NCBI GenBank assembly: GCA_022009995.1
Contig: CP091734.1
Span: 124,001-188,000, forward strand
Length of the DNA stretch: 64,000 nt
Direction: 5' to 3'
Origin: Clostridiales bacterium
GTDB taxonomy: Bacteria; Bacillota; Clostridia; Christensenellales; CAG-917
The notes below the pieces were generated by a model. The model was not told where the DNA came from and made no database searches. It saw nothing but the letters and a program-made list of their open reading frames with translations. Position numbers and translations under genes: made by a program. Below are positions 28,364 through 38,945 of the stretch, one piece after another (within the stretch, counting starts at the first letter, position 1; every line of letters starts with the position of its first letter).

Positions 28364-31075
28364 TTACGCGGCAAGGACAATCCCTTTCTTTTTGCGGACG
28401 GCGCGTGCGATTGCCTTAACCAACTCTACCATCGGAATAATGGAAAATGCGAGCGCGATGGCAATGGCGTATTCCGTCCCGTCGAGTTTTGCAAGGTCGA
28501 AGGCGTCCGCAAGCGGTCTGACCTCAACGACGAGGGTTGTGAGCAGCAACGAGAGTATGCCCGCTCCCCAGAGCCACCAGTTGCGCTTTTTGATTTTGAA
28601 AACCGAGCCGTGCAAAGAGCGCATATTAAACGCATGGAAGATTTCCGCCATCGAAAGCGTCAGAAACGCCATTGAAGAGCCGAGCATTTCCGCGCTGTAC
28701 GCGCCGTTTGCGATTGCTTCCGCGTGGTGCATTTTCGCAAGGGCCTCCGCGCCGATGAAATAGGACGCGATTGTAATCAGGGTGATAAGTATGCCCTGAT
28801 ATCCGATTGCAAAGCCCATACCGTTTGCGAAGACGCCGTCTTTGCTGTTTCTGGGCGGACGGCTCATAACGTCGCTTTCTGCGGATTCCATACCGAGCGA
28901 AAGAGCCGGAAGCAATCCGTAATGAGATTTATCCAAAGCAAATGCGCGGGCTTAAATATGGTGAACCCGGCAAGCGTCGCGATGAAAATGGACAGCACTT
29001 CCGAAAGATTGGACGCCAGCAAGAACTGAATGGATTTGCGGATATTGTCATAAATACGTCTTCCCTCGCCCACTGCCGAAACGATTGTCGCGAATTGTCG
29101 TCGGTGAGTATCATATCCGCGACGTTCTTTGTGACGTCGGTGCCTGTGATGCCCATACCCACACCGATGTCGGCGTTTTTGATTGACGGAGCGTCGTTGA
29201 CGCCGTCGCCGGTCATTGCGGTTATGTATCCTTTTGCGCGCCAGGCGTTGACGATTCTTGTTTTGTGTTCGGGTTGCACGCGGGCGTAAACCGAATATTT
29301 TTCCACGTCGTTTGCGAAATCTTCGTCGCTGATTTTGTCAAGGTCCGCGCCCGTGATTGCCTGCGACGGATCGGAGATAATCCCAAGTTGCATTGCAATG
29401 GCAACCGCGGTATCCCTATGGTCGCCCGTGATCATAACGGGACGAATACCCGCTTTTTTACACTCGTCGATTGCAGGCTTGACCTCGGGACGAACGGGAT
29501 CTATCATACCCACAAGCCCCACGAAACACATATCTTTTTCGTCGTTTTCGGTGGTATATTCGCTTTTTTCAAAATCAAGACGTTTTTGAGCGACTGCAAG
29601 CACGCGAAGCGCCCTGTCCGCCATCTCTTTGTTTGCGGCAAGAATTTCATTGCGTTTCCCTTCGTCCATTTTAACCGCTTTCCCGTCTTTGAGATAAAAC
29701 GAACAGCGTTTGACAATTTCGTCGGGTGCGCCTTTCGTGAATTGCAAAATATTGCCGTTTTCGTCCTTATGTACGGTGGTCATCATCTTACGCATGGAAT
29801 CGAACGGTATTTCGCCTATGCGGGGATAAATCTCTTTTTGATTGTTTTTATCGAGTCCGAGCATCGCCGCGTAATTGACAAGCGCGCACTCGGTAGGTTC
29901 TCCGACTGCCTCTCCTTTGTCCTTATCGAACTCGGCGTCAGAACAAAGCGACATTGCGTTTGCAAGCAGATTTTCGTCGCTGCCGTAATGGTCGACAACC
30001 GTCATTTTGTTTTGAGTAAGCGTGCCCGTTTTGTCCGTGCAGATGATTTGCGTGCAGCCGAGCGTTTCGACGGCAGTGAGTTTTCTTATTATCGCGTTGC
30101 GCTTTGACATGTTGGTCACGCCGATTGAAAGCACGATCGTTACAACCGTCGCAAGACCTTCCGGAATTGCCGCAACGGCAAGCGATACCGCAACCATAAA
30201 CGTGTCGAGTATCGTCGCGGCAGTGTTCGCTTTAAGCGTTCCTGTGGCGGCGGCGCGAATCATACTGACCGCAAATCACCGCGCAAATGCCGATTACGAG
30301 ATACGTAAGCACCTTGCTGAGTTGCGAAAGTTTTTGTTGAAGGGGCGTTTTGCTTTCCTTTGCCTGAGTGAGCGCGGTCGCGATTTTGCCCATTTCGGTG
30401 TTTATACCCGTTGCGACGACAACCGCCTTGCCTCTGCCGTAAACGACGGTGCTACCCATAAATACCATATTTTTTCTGTCGCCGAGAGGTACTTCCCCGC
30501 TTTGTGCGCTTATGGCGTCCGACGTTTTAAGCACGGGAACGGACTCGCCGGTGAGCGCGGCTTCTTCGGCTTTCATACTCGCGCACTCGATAATTCGCGC
30601 GTCTGCCGGAACCGCGTCGCCCGCTTCAAGGACGATAACGTCGCCCACGACCAGATCTTCGCTTTTTACGACGACGAGTTTTCCGTCCCTTATGACCTTT
30701 GACGTGGCGGCGGCTATTTTTTGCAACGCGTCGATGGCTTTTTCCGCCTTGCTCTCCTGCACGACGCCGAGAACCGCGTTGATGATGACGACCGCCATTA
30801 TTATGATGACGTCGGACGGAACTCTTTTTTGCCGCCGGAAGAATTGTTGACCGCAGTCAGAATACCCGAAATTATCGCGGCGACGATGAGTATCAGCGTC
30901 ATCGGCTCGATAAACTGCTTCAACAAACGCAGAATAATCGGCTCTTTTTACCCTCTGCAAGTTTGTTTTTGCCGTTTGATTCAAGGCGAGATTCCGCCTC
31001 TTGCGAAGTTATGCCGTCGACGCCCGTTTTCACGTCCCGACAAACTTCGTCGATGTTTTCAAGATAGTGTTTCAT
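28364..31075 (-). CDS. Cation-transporting P-type ATPase (Ca2+/Mn2+ type, P2A)
   Basis: About 904 aa. The N-terminal cation ATPase domain, the TGES loop (LTGESVPV), TM4 with AAIPEGL, phosphorylation site DKTGTLTQNK, KGAPDEIVKRC, MITGDH, TGDGVNDAP and the C-terminal six-helix domain are all seen. It needs about six joins, for example A5 to A6 near 30955, A6 to A7 near 30825, TT to TTT near 29095 and near 28910. PEGL in TM4 marks calcium-type pumps, some of which export manganese. A Mn2+-type riboswitch leader precedes it, so manganese export is the more likely role. Confidence 0.9.
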
Positions 31076-31162
31076 AAAAACTCCTGTATCTATCGTTAAA
31101 AATTTTGTTTGTAACGTTTTGTTCGTAAGGTCGGTATCGTTTTGTTCCGGCTTTCGGAAAAT

Positions 31163-31194
31163 AAAAAAAAAGACCTATCCTTACGGATAAGTCT
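31163..31194 (-). terminator. Terminator arm of the riboswitch
   Basis: Minus strand GACTTATCC and GGATAGGTC with a GTAA loop, then eight or more T. It shares its 5' arm with the end of the aptamer. Confidence 0.85.
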
Positions 31195-31285
31195 CATCAT
31201 TTCAAATAAAACCGGAGTTTGCGCTCGTGTTAGCGGTTTTATTACACCCGGGTGAAGGGTGCCGATTACTCCCTTATTTGCCTGC
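31171..31285 (-). promoter_or_regulatory. Mn2+-type (yybP-ykoY) riboswitch candidate
   Basis: On the minus strand the leader has AATAAGGGAGTA near its start and GATGAGACTTATCC near its end, the two conserved patches of the yybP-ykoY aptamer. ATAAG and CTTAT can pair as the closing helix. A GC-rich hairpin (CACCCGGGTG) and a long helix ending in AACCGG lie between. CTTATCC is also the 5' arm of the terminator, so metal binding would hold it in the aptamer and allow transcription of the exporter. Rfam was not searched. Confidence 0.62.
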
Positions 31286-31314
31286 ATTTTATCATAATCG
31301 CGCGGTATCGTCAA
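31286..31314 (-). promoter_or_regulatory. Promoter of the riboswitch-ATPase unit
   Basis: Minus strand TTGACG, 17 bases, TAAAAT. Confidence 0.8.
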
Positions 31315-31355
31315 ACATTTTTAATATCGCGTACTCGAAAATCACAAAATTATTT

Positions 31356-32100
31356 TTACTTCTTTTCCGTGCGCGCAAACTTTGCCGTGAGCGCAAAACA
31401 CGGGCGTTTTCTCACGTATCCCGCCATGGTAAGTTCGTCCCCGTTTATCGTGTATTCCAAACGAACGTGCGCGCCGTATTTTATCTCGGACTTGAACTCG
31501 ATTTCAAGCGACTTCATTTCGTGAGTTTCAAGGTATTCCGCGCCAAGCAGGTCTTCGGCTTCGTCGACGTATTTGCTGTTGTTCATATGCCCGTTGATGT
31601 CAACCCTGCTGTATGACGCCACGAAATTTCTTGTTTTTCTGAGTACCCGGCGAAACGCCGCACGGAAGAGCAATCCCGATATCTTTTTCAAGGGACGGGA
31701 TCTCCACGCCGTACTCTTCGGGGAACGCCATATGCCTTGTTTTTTCGTCCATCAGGAGCCATACCGCGCTTGCCTTGACAAGCGAATTTCCGCTTTCGTC
31801 CAGCATCTCGTAATACCGCGGGAAAAGCACGCGCAAGGTTTTGCCCGCAAAGCTTTCAAGGGTAACGGTTTCGTCGTAAGAAGGTAGTCTGTTTATTTCG
31901 ATTTTCATTCTTGCGACAACCCACAAAACGCCTTTGTCAAGCGTTTTCGCCCTGCCTGCGCCAAGTGCTTCGGTGTGTGCGATGGATATTTCCTGAATGA
32001 GCCGTAAAAGCACCGACGGGCGCAATTTCCGAAACATCGTAACGTCGTCGGCAAGCATCTTCTTATGGACTGTATATATTAAATCATTAACTTTATCCAT
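31356..32100 (-). CDS. Acyl-ACP thioesterase (FatA/FatB type)
   Basis: About 248 aa double-hotdog enzyme that releases fatty acids from acyl carrier protein. Seen: LRLIQEISIAHTEALG and LWVVARMKIEINRLPSY in the first hotdog, and YSRVDINGHMNNSKYVDEAED (the catalytic Asn-His segment) in the second. The two hotdogs are in different frames; the join lies near 31650. The start at 32100 (MDKVNDLIYTVHKKM) is chosen by homology; no good ribosome site is seen. Confidence 0.85.
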
Positions 32101-32144
32101 ATTTTTGATATGATTAAGCGGCTGTTTTGCGAAAAATCGCAAAA

Positions 32145-32399
32145 TTATTTTTTCGTTGCCATATCGTAAACTACGTCCACGACTTCGCCGACGCTGCGTA
32201 GTTTCATCCACACCTTATCGGGAATTTTAACGTTGTAGTCGCTTTCAAGCGTGCATACGATATATATGTAATTGAGCGATTCGTACCCCTTTGAATTGAT
32301 GGGGGTTTCGCGCGTGATTTCTTCGTTTTGAAGAGAAGGAACGTATTGTTTCACCAGTTTCGTAAGGTTGTCCTGAATTTCTTGTTTTGTTACTTGCAT
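32145..32399 (-). CDS. Acyl carrier protein (phosphopantetheine carrier)
   Basis: 84 aa helical carrier. The expected prosthetic serine is in GYESLNYIYIV, near residue 41, in place of the usual DSL. The residues after it do not match the acidic helix of a fatty acid synthase ACP closely, so it is likely a dedicated carrier. Between the ligase and the thioesterase genes, it should be loaded by the ligase and unloaded by the thioesterase. Confidence 0.82.
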   Translation of the reverse strand: MQVTKQEIQDNLTKLVKQYVPSLQNEEITRETPINSKGYESLNYIYIVCTLESDYNVKIPDKVWMKLRSVGEVVDVVYDMATKK

Positions 32400-32427
32400 T
32401 TTTATACTCCTTTGCGCAGAATAGTCG

Positions 32428-33779
32428 TTATAAAGCCCAGCGTTTTATTTTGCCCGTCGCCGTCCTTTCAAGGGCGTGCGGCATAATCCTGACGTCCCCG
32501 ATTTGTCGGTCGAAAGATTTTGTTTTGTTGAATTCGTTTACTTTGTTTTTCACGTCGTCCTTGTCGATATTGCCGTCCTTGTCGCCGACGAACAACGTCA
32601 CGACGCCGTCTTTTTGCGCGAGCGCGATATCGTCGATATTCAAGGCTTTTTGAAGTTCCGTCTCCCACTCGGCAAGATAAATTTTCGTGCCGTTTTCAAG
32701 GACGAGGATATCTTTTTTCCTGCCCGTGATATAAAGGTTGCCGTCTTTGTCGAATTTGCCGAGATCGCCCGTATGGAACACGCCGTTTATCAGCACTTCG
32801 TCGGTTGCGGTTTTGTTTTTGTAATACCCTTTCATAATACATTCGGGGCATTTTATCAATATTTCGCCGTCGCCCGAAAGCGTGATTTCGTCGTCGGGAC
32901 ACGGCGTCATCGCAAACGGATTTTCACCCGTGCTTATGGCAACGCCGCTTGACGTTTCGGTCAGCCCGTAGCCAAAGCGGATTTCGACGCCCTTTGCTTT
33001 CACGGCGTCCAGCACCTGCTCGCTTGCGGGGCCCGCGCCGACAAGAACCATACGCAAATTATCGTTAAGAGCATTGAAGTTCAAAAGGAATTTCAACGCG
33101 GACGGCACGACGGATATAATCGTCGGATTGAAATATTTCGCGTCGAACGGGAGATAACGAAGCCCCCTTGTCAACGACACGCACGCGCCCTGCGACAACG
33201 GCCACAGCATCGAACATACGAACCCGAACACGTGAGTGAGCGGAAGGATGCAAAGCAGATTGTCGTTTTCGTTGCACGGGCATCTTTCCTGTCCGTTCCA
33301 GGCGCTGGCGCAAAGGGATTTCGAGGTCAGCACCACCGCTTTTGAAGACTCGGTCGTGCCCGACGTGAAAAACAATATATTGCCTTCTCCGTCCGTCCTG
33401 TTCAGCGTATGCGGGCAAAACGTCAACGCGGTCGCATACGGCGCGGTCAGGTTGTCGGTGAGAATAGTTTCGACGTCGGTTGCAAGAACGCATTTTTGGA
33501 GCGTCGCGGCGTCCGACATCGCGTCGAGTAGCACCGTTTGCTTTCCGGCAATCACGCACGCGAACATATCGACAATCCATTTTTCCGACGGCGCTTCGAG
33601 AATACCCACGCAGGTTTCTTTCATACTTTCAAGCGCACGGACGCGATCTTTGACGTCGGCGTATAACTGCGCGTACGTTTTTTTGACCGTCGTTCCGCCC
33701 TCGTCGTACAAGAGCGCAACGTTGTCGGGATAATTCGTCGCGCCGCTGTGCAAAGTTGAACAAAAGACGTAAATTTCAT
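32428..33779 (-). CDS. AMP-forming acyl-CoA/ACP synthetase
   Basis: About 450 aa ANL-superfamily ligase. Motifs: FFTSGTTESSKAVVLT (P-loop), RFGYGLTETSSG (A5), GVFHTGDLGKFDKDGNLYITGRKKD (A7-A8) and a C-terminal catalytic Lys (RTATGKIKRW). The true start is 33779 (MKFTSFVQL), with GAGGTG upstream; it joins the main frame if TTT near 33750 has one more T. Shorter than long-chain acyl-CoA ligases, and next to a carrier protein, so transfer to ACP is the likely second step. The acyl substrate is unknown. Confidence 0.88.
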
Positions 33780-33803
33780 TTTTTCACCTCTTAAATCAAT
33801 CTC

Positions 33804-33832
33804 ATTATACCACGCCGAAATTACGTTGTGAA
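33804..33832 (-). promoter_or_regulatory. Promoter of the ligase-ACP-thioesterase operon
   Basis: Minus strand TTCACA, 17 bases, TATAAT. Confidence 0.75.
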
Positions 33833-33882
33833 TACTTAAACGCAAATTTTTGATTTTTTTCGTCAAAATTTTCACAAAAGTA

Positions 33883-33910
33883 TTTACAATGAAAAAATAG
33901 ATGATATAAT
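33883..33910 (+). promoter_or_regulatory. Promoter of the FAD oxidoreductase
   Basis: TTTACA, 16 bases, TATAAT. Downstream, 33933-33948 forms a TAGGTC/GACCTA hairpin with a GCAA tetraloop in the 5' leader. Confidence 0.78.
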
Positions 33911-33969
33911 TATTTTGTAATAAAAATAATTTGTAGGTCGCAAGACCTACTCAGTTCAAGGAGATTATT

Positions 33970-35323
33970 ATGGCAAAGAATGAAAAGATTTGTATCATCG
34001 GCGCCGGTCCCGCGGGATTAAGCGCGGCAGTCCATCTTGAAAAGAACGGCTATACCGATTATTCGATTCTTGAAAAAGAAGACCACGTCGGCGGAAAATG
34101 CCACTCTCCGTATCATGACGGAAAGCGATTTGAAATGGGTGCGATTATGGGTTGCCCGACGTATTACGCCGTGCATGAGCTTGAATTATTCGGCGGCGTC
34201 GATCACAACGGACCGAAACTCGAACGTGCGTATCGCAAAATGAACGGCAAACCGTACGATCCGTTCAATCCGAAGAAAAACCCCCTGCTTATCCCGCATC
34301 TTTTGAAGATGAAATCACAGGTCAAAAAACTCGGCACGCTTCTTGCGACCAAATACAAGGGATATCAATACACCGGTCACAAGGGAATTTCCGAGGGTAA
34401 ATACGACGGGTACGATCCGGTCACCGGCGAACACGTTGTCGGCGAAAACCCCAACCTCAAAGATTTGTGCATGAATTTCAAGGATTTCTGCAAACTCAAC
34501 AAGGTTGAACTTGCACAGGAAATCTGGATCGGGCCTTACACCGCGTTCGGATACGGCTTCTTTGACGAAATCCCCGCGGCATACGTCTTGAAATACCTTG
34601 ACTTCGCAACCGCAATGTACTTCGTAAACAAAGATTTGTGGACGTGGCAAGACGGCACGCAAAGCATTTACGAAGCGGTCAACGAGAAACTTCAACACCC
34701 TGCCCGCCTCAACGTCAACATCACGAAAGTTACGCGTGAAAACGGCAAAGTTCAGGTTTATATCGGCGACAAAATGGAAGAATACGACAAAATCATCGTT
34801 ACCTCTCCCCTGCAACATCTGCCTTCCTACTTCGACGCGACCGAACAGGAAAAAGCGCTCTTCTCGAAAATCGATTACGAACGCTACGACGTCACCGCAA
34901 TCACCTGCAAGAAAGGCACTTATTATCCCGATATGTCGGGCTATCTCTTCGACAACATGGTTCCCGAAAGACTCGGCCACCTTATGGTGTTCTATCACAG
35001 ATGGAAGAATGAACCCAATCAGGTTCTTACAACTTACGTCCTGCGCAACTACAAGGGTAAGGAACTCAAAACCTACGAAGAAGCGAAAGATGGCTTGGGA
35101 CGATATGAAACTTTGCGGCATCGACATCGACAAATGCGTCTATGAGAGAAAGTGGTATTACTTCCCCCACGTGTTTGAGAAAGACTACGCCGACGGCTGG
35201 TACGAAAAAGTCGAAAGTATGCAAGGTCAGCTCAATACATATTACGCCGGCGAAATCATGAGCTTCGGCGATATGGAAGAAACGGTGCAATACTCCAAAG
35301 ACCTTGTCGCAAGATTCTTTTAA
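33970..35323 (+). CDS. FAD-dependent amine-oxidase-like oxidoreductase
   Basis: About 451 aa flavoprotein. The N-terminus has the FAD-binding GAGPAGLSAAVHLEKNG, an acidic end of beta-2 (ILEKEDHVGGKCHS), and a later VTSPLQHLP segment, the pattern of protoporphyrinogen-oxidase/amine-oxidase-like proteins. AAGGAG precedes ATG 33970. The last 65 residues are in another frame; AAAG for AAAAAG near 35089 gives EEAKKMAWDDMKLCG and joins them. The gene stands alone between its own promoter and a terminator. The substrate cannot be predicted. Confidence 0.83.
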
Positions 35324-35337
35324 TACGGTTGTATAAT

Positions 35338-35372
35338 ACAAAGCGCGGACGTTTTGTCCGCGCTTTTATTTT
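35338..35372. terminator. Bidirectional terminator
   Basis: AAAGCGCGGAC/GTCCGCGCTTT stem between the convergent FAD oxidoreductase and aromatic operon. Confidence 0.92.
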
Positions 35373-35412
35373 TCGTTTTTTTTAAAGAATAATGACTTTA
35401 TAGTTACTTTTT

Positions 35413-36441
35413 TTATCTTAAATCCGCAATATCGTAAATGAGCCTTTCGGTTTTATCCCACCCGAGGCATGCGTCGGTGATGGATTTCCCGTAAATTTTG
35501 CCGTCCGACGGTTGCGAGCCGTCCTCGATATACGATTCGATCATCAGCCCTTTCACCATTTCCCCGATACCTTTGGAATAACGCGTGCTGTGCAACACTT
35601 CTTTTGCGATGCGCGGTTGCTCGTCGAATTTTTTTGCCGAATTCGAGTGGTTGGTATCGACGATGACGGCGGGGTTTTCAAGTCCGCTTTTCGCATACAG
35701 ATCGCAAAGTTTGATAAGATCTTCGTAATGGTAATTCGGGATTGCCTGTCCGTTTTTATCCACCGAACCGCGCAGAATCGCGTGCGCGAGCGCATTTCCC
35801 GCGCTGTTCACTTCCCACCCCGAATACACGAATGTATGCGGGTGCTGCGCCGCGCGTATCGAATTCATCATGACGGACAAATCACCGCTTGTCGGGTTTT
35901 TCATACCGACGGGAATATCGAGCCCGCTTGCCGTGAGCCTGTGGAATTGGTTTTCAACCGACCTTGCGCCGACCGCAACGTACGACAATACGTCGGACAG
36001 ATACAGATGGTTTTCGGGATAAAGCATTTCGTCCGCACAGGAAAATCCCGTTTCGTTAAGCGCTTTTATGTGCAATTTCCTTATGGCGATCAGCCCTTTC
36101 AGCATATTTTCGTCGGCGTTGGGATCGGGCTGGTGCAGCATTCCCTTGTAGCCGTCGCCGGTCGTGCGCGGTTTGTTGGTATAAATGCGCGGCACGATGA
36201 CGATTTTGTCGGCGACCTTTTCCTGCACGCGCCTGAGCCTTGAAATATAGTCGAGAACGGCGTCCTCTCTGTCGGCGGAACACGGCCCGATTACCAAAAG
36301 CAGGCGGTTATCCTTCCCCGAAAAAATGTTTTTGAGTGTAGCGTCGGTATCTTTTTTGTGTGCCGCAAGCGCGTCGTTAAGCGGATACATCGCCTTGATT
36401 TCCTGCAACGTCGGCAGTTTTCTTTTGAATTCGAGATTCAT
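35413..36441 (-). CDS. aroF: 3-deoxy-7-phosphoheptulonate (DAHP) synthase, class I
   Basis: 342 aa, first step of the shikimate pathway (PEP plus erythrose 4-phosphate). AroF/G/H-type motifs: VIGPCSADRE, RIYTNKPRTTGDGYKG, GARSVENQ and DTNHSNSAKK. The enzyme has no extra chorismate mutase domain. Last gene of the aromatic operon; which amino acid inhibits it cannot be read from the sequence. Confidence 0.95.
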   Translation of the reverse strand: MNLEFKRKLPTLQEIKAMYPLNDALAAHKKDTDATLKNIFSGKDNRLLLVIGPCSADREDAVLDYISRLRRVQEKVADKIVIVPRIYTNKPRTTGDGYKGMLHQPDPNADENMLKGLIAIRKLHIKALNETGFSCADEMLYPENHLYLSDVLSYVAVGARSVENQFHRLTASGLDIPVGMKNPTSGDLSVMMNSIRAAQHPHTFVYSGWEVNSAGNALAHAILRGSVDKNGQAIPNYHYEDLIKLCDLYAKSGLENPAVIVDTNHSNSAKKFDEQPRIAKEVLHSTRYSKGIGEMVKGLMIESYIEDGSQPSDGKIYGKSITDACLGWDKTERLIYDIADLR

Positions 36442-37312
36442 TTATCTTGTCTCCTTTGCGTCTTTGTCAAACACTTTGCGGCGCGCCGTGGATTCGCGCA
36501 GCGTTTCTCTTATTTTTTCACGATTATCGTTTTTAATATCTTCTTTCAGTTGGTTGAATTTTTCTTCAAACAGGTCCATTTGTTTTAAGAGTTCGTCCTT
36601 GTTTGCAAGGAAAAGTTCGCTCCACATTTCGTCGTTGATTTTTGCGATGCGGGTAAGGTCGCGGAAGGAATCGCCCGTGTATTCGGCAAGATGGTGCGAC
36701 TTTTTGGATACCATCAGCGATACGGCGATGCAATGCGTCAGATGCGACAAAAACCCCACCGTTTCGTCGTGCTCTTCGGGCGAAAGCGACGATATCCTTT
36801 CAAAACCGAGCGCGCGGCCGAGGTCTTTCACCGCCTGCACGTTTTCGTCGGTATTCTTTTTCGTGGGCGTCACGATGTAATTTGCCCCGACGAAGATTTT
36901 CGGATCGGCGTTTTCGACGCCGCTGACTTCTTTGCCTGCCATCGGATGCGCCCCCACGAATTCCAAGTCGCCACGAAGAATTTTCTGCACGTTTTCGACG
37001 ACGAACGACTTCACACCGGTAACGTCGGTGATAAGCGCGCCCGACTTTATCGATGATTGATATTCCTTAATCCAGTTTATGAAATCATGCGGATACAGCG
37101 CAAAAACGATAAGGTCAAAGTCCTTTACGAAATCGTTTCACGCTTGTCTCGCCAACCTGTATAAGCCCGTTTTTCAACGCGTACTCGACCGAACTTTTCT
37201 TTTTGTCGATTGCGCCGACAAAGTATCCTTCGTCCGACAACGCCTTTGCGTAACTGCCGCCGATAAGTCCAAGCCCTACGATCAGGATTTTTGTGTTTTT
37301 ATCGAATTTCAT
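36442..37312 (-). CDS. tyrA: Prephenate dehydrogenase
   Basis: About 290 aa, converts prephenate to 4-hydroxyphenylpyruvate for tyrosine. NAD-binding GLGLIGGSYAKAL at the start, HPMAGKEVSG and HDETVGFLSHLTHCIA in the catalytic part. The N-terminal 60 residues join the rest near 37133, where GAAACG should be GAAAAACG, giving TSVKNDFVKDFDLIVFAL. It overlaps the end of aroA. Confidence 0.93.
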
Positions 37313-38509
37313 ATACGTTTACTCCTGCTTTTTTTATGACGCGGAAGAAATCGGGATAACTTTTGTTTACTGCCTCCGCCCCGTCGATTTCCGCGCCAAA
37401 CACTGCCGCAAGCACCGAAAGCGCCATTACGATGCGGTGGTCGTTGTGTCCGCAAAGCGGCACAATCGGCGGTTTAAGTTGCGTTTTTTCAATTTCAACG
37501 CTGTTTTCGTACACTTTAACATTTGCGCCGAATTTTTCAGTTCTTCCGCCATAACGTTTGCGCGGTCGCTTTCTTTTACCCTTAACCGCCTTGTGTTTAT
37601 GAACCTTCCGCCGTTTTTATATGCGGCGTACGCAAAAAGTATCGGCGCAAGGTCGGGACAGTCTTTAAGGTCGATTTCGGCGTTTTCGCCGTCCAGCGCG
37701 TCAAATGCGACGCTTGAAAATCTGTCGCCCTGCACGCTGTTTTCGTTGAGCCCCGAAACGCTTATTGTCCCCAAAAGGCGGGAAAGCGCAATTAAAAACG
37801 CGGCGTTCGACCAGTCGCCCTCAACTGTAAATTCGCCGGGCGAAAGCCGTCCTTTTCCGTTTATTTCAAAAAAGTTTTTTTCGGTTTCCGTAATATCCGC
37901 GCCAAAGTCTTTCAAAACTTTTATCGTCATATCGACGTAAGCGCGGCTTTCGGCATTTCCCGTGATTTTAAGCGTGCTTTTGCCTGAAAGCCTCGACAAT
38001 GCAAACAACATTCCGGTTGTATATTGACTGCTGACCTCGCCGCTTATTTCGTAATTCCCCGCCGAGAGTGTCCCGCTTATTTCGATTGATTTTTCGTCGG
38101 AATTTATTTTTACGTCGCTGTTTTCAAAAAGTTTTTCGTATTCCTTTATCCCGCGCGCAAGCAGTCTTTCGCTCCCTAAAAACGTGCAGTTTTTCACGCC
38201 TGTCGCAAGCACGACGGGGATAAAAAACCTCAGCGTGCTGCCGCTTTCTTTGCAGTCGAAAACCGCGTTTTCGATTTGCTTTTCGTTTGTCGGAATAACG
38301 GTCACGATATTTCCGTCTTTCGTTACGCTTCCGCCAAGTTGTTCGATGCACGAAAGCGTTGCCGAAATATCGTCGCTGTCCGCAACGTTTTTTATCACGC
38401 ACTTTCCGCGCGACAAAACGCTGCCGATAAGATATCGGTGAGCAAAACTTTTTGACGGCGGCGCCGAAACTTCGCCCGACGTTTTTGACGGCAGAATTTT
38501 AACCTTCAT
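37299..38509 (-). CDS. aroA: EPSP synthase (3-phosphoshikimate 1-carboxyvinyltransferase)
   Basis: About 404 aa. Motifs: PPSKSFAHRYLIGSVL at the start, SGSTLRFFIPV, and LRVKESDRA in the C-terminal half. The last 70 residues join near 37530, where GAAAAATTC should have one more A, giving EELKKFGANVKVYENSVEIE. The start overlaps the 3' end of aroQ by 11 bases. Confidence 0.94.
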
Positions 38510-38945
38510 TATTTATAAGATGATTTTTGAGCGCGTCCATCGCGATAAGGTATCCGTTAAGCCCTTGCCCTTCGACGGTGTCGATTGCGACCGCGCGGAC
38601 GAAACTTATCTGTCTGTACGTTTCCCTTTCGCTGACGTACGAAATATGCACCTCGACGGTGGGTATCGACACGGCTTTCACGGCGTCGGCAAGCGCAATG
38701 CTCGTATGCGTATATCCCGCGGGATTGAACACGATGCCGTCAACGTGCGAAAAGTACGCGCGCTGGATTGCGTCGATGAGCGCGCCTTCGTGGTTCGACT
38801 GGAAAAACTCGACCTCCACGCCGATTTCTTCCGCGTGCTCTTTGACCTTTTCGACAAGAGCATCGTACGTTTCTTCTCCGTAAATTTCAGGCTCTCTTAT
38901 GCCCAGCATATTGATATTCGGTCCGTTCAGAATAAGAAATTTCAT
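38499..38945 (-). CDS. aroQ: 3-dehydroquinate dehydratase, type II
   Basis: 148 aa. Type II signatures: LNGPNINMLGIREPEIYG, SNHEGALID, NPAGYTHTS and EVHISY. Third pathway step. ATG 38945 (MKFLILNGPNI) is chosen over upstream in-frame starts because it matches the family and overlaps the aroE/K stop. Confidence 0.95.
   Translation of the reverse strand: MKFLILNGPNINMLGIREPEIYGEETYDALVEKVKEHAEEIGVEVEFFQSNHEGALIDAIQRAYFSHVDGIVFNPAGYTHTSIALADAVKAVSIPTVEVHISYVSERETYRQISFVRAVAIDTVEGQGLNGYLIAMDALKNHLINNEG

Noticed and set aside
28364..31075. P-type ATPase as a pseudogene
   Set aside because: All catalytic motifs are intact and each break is repaired by one base in a short run. The same applies to clpB and feoB, so error in the sequence is the simpler view.
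31171..31285. NiCo riboswitch
   Set aside because: The GGGAGTA and GAGAC patches fit yybP-ykoY better, and NiCo junction motifs are not seen.
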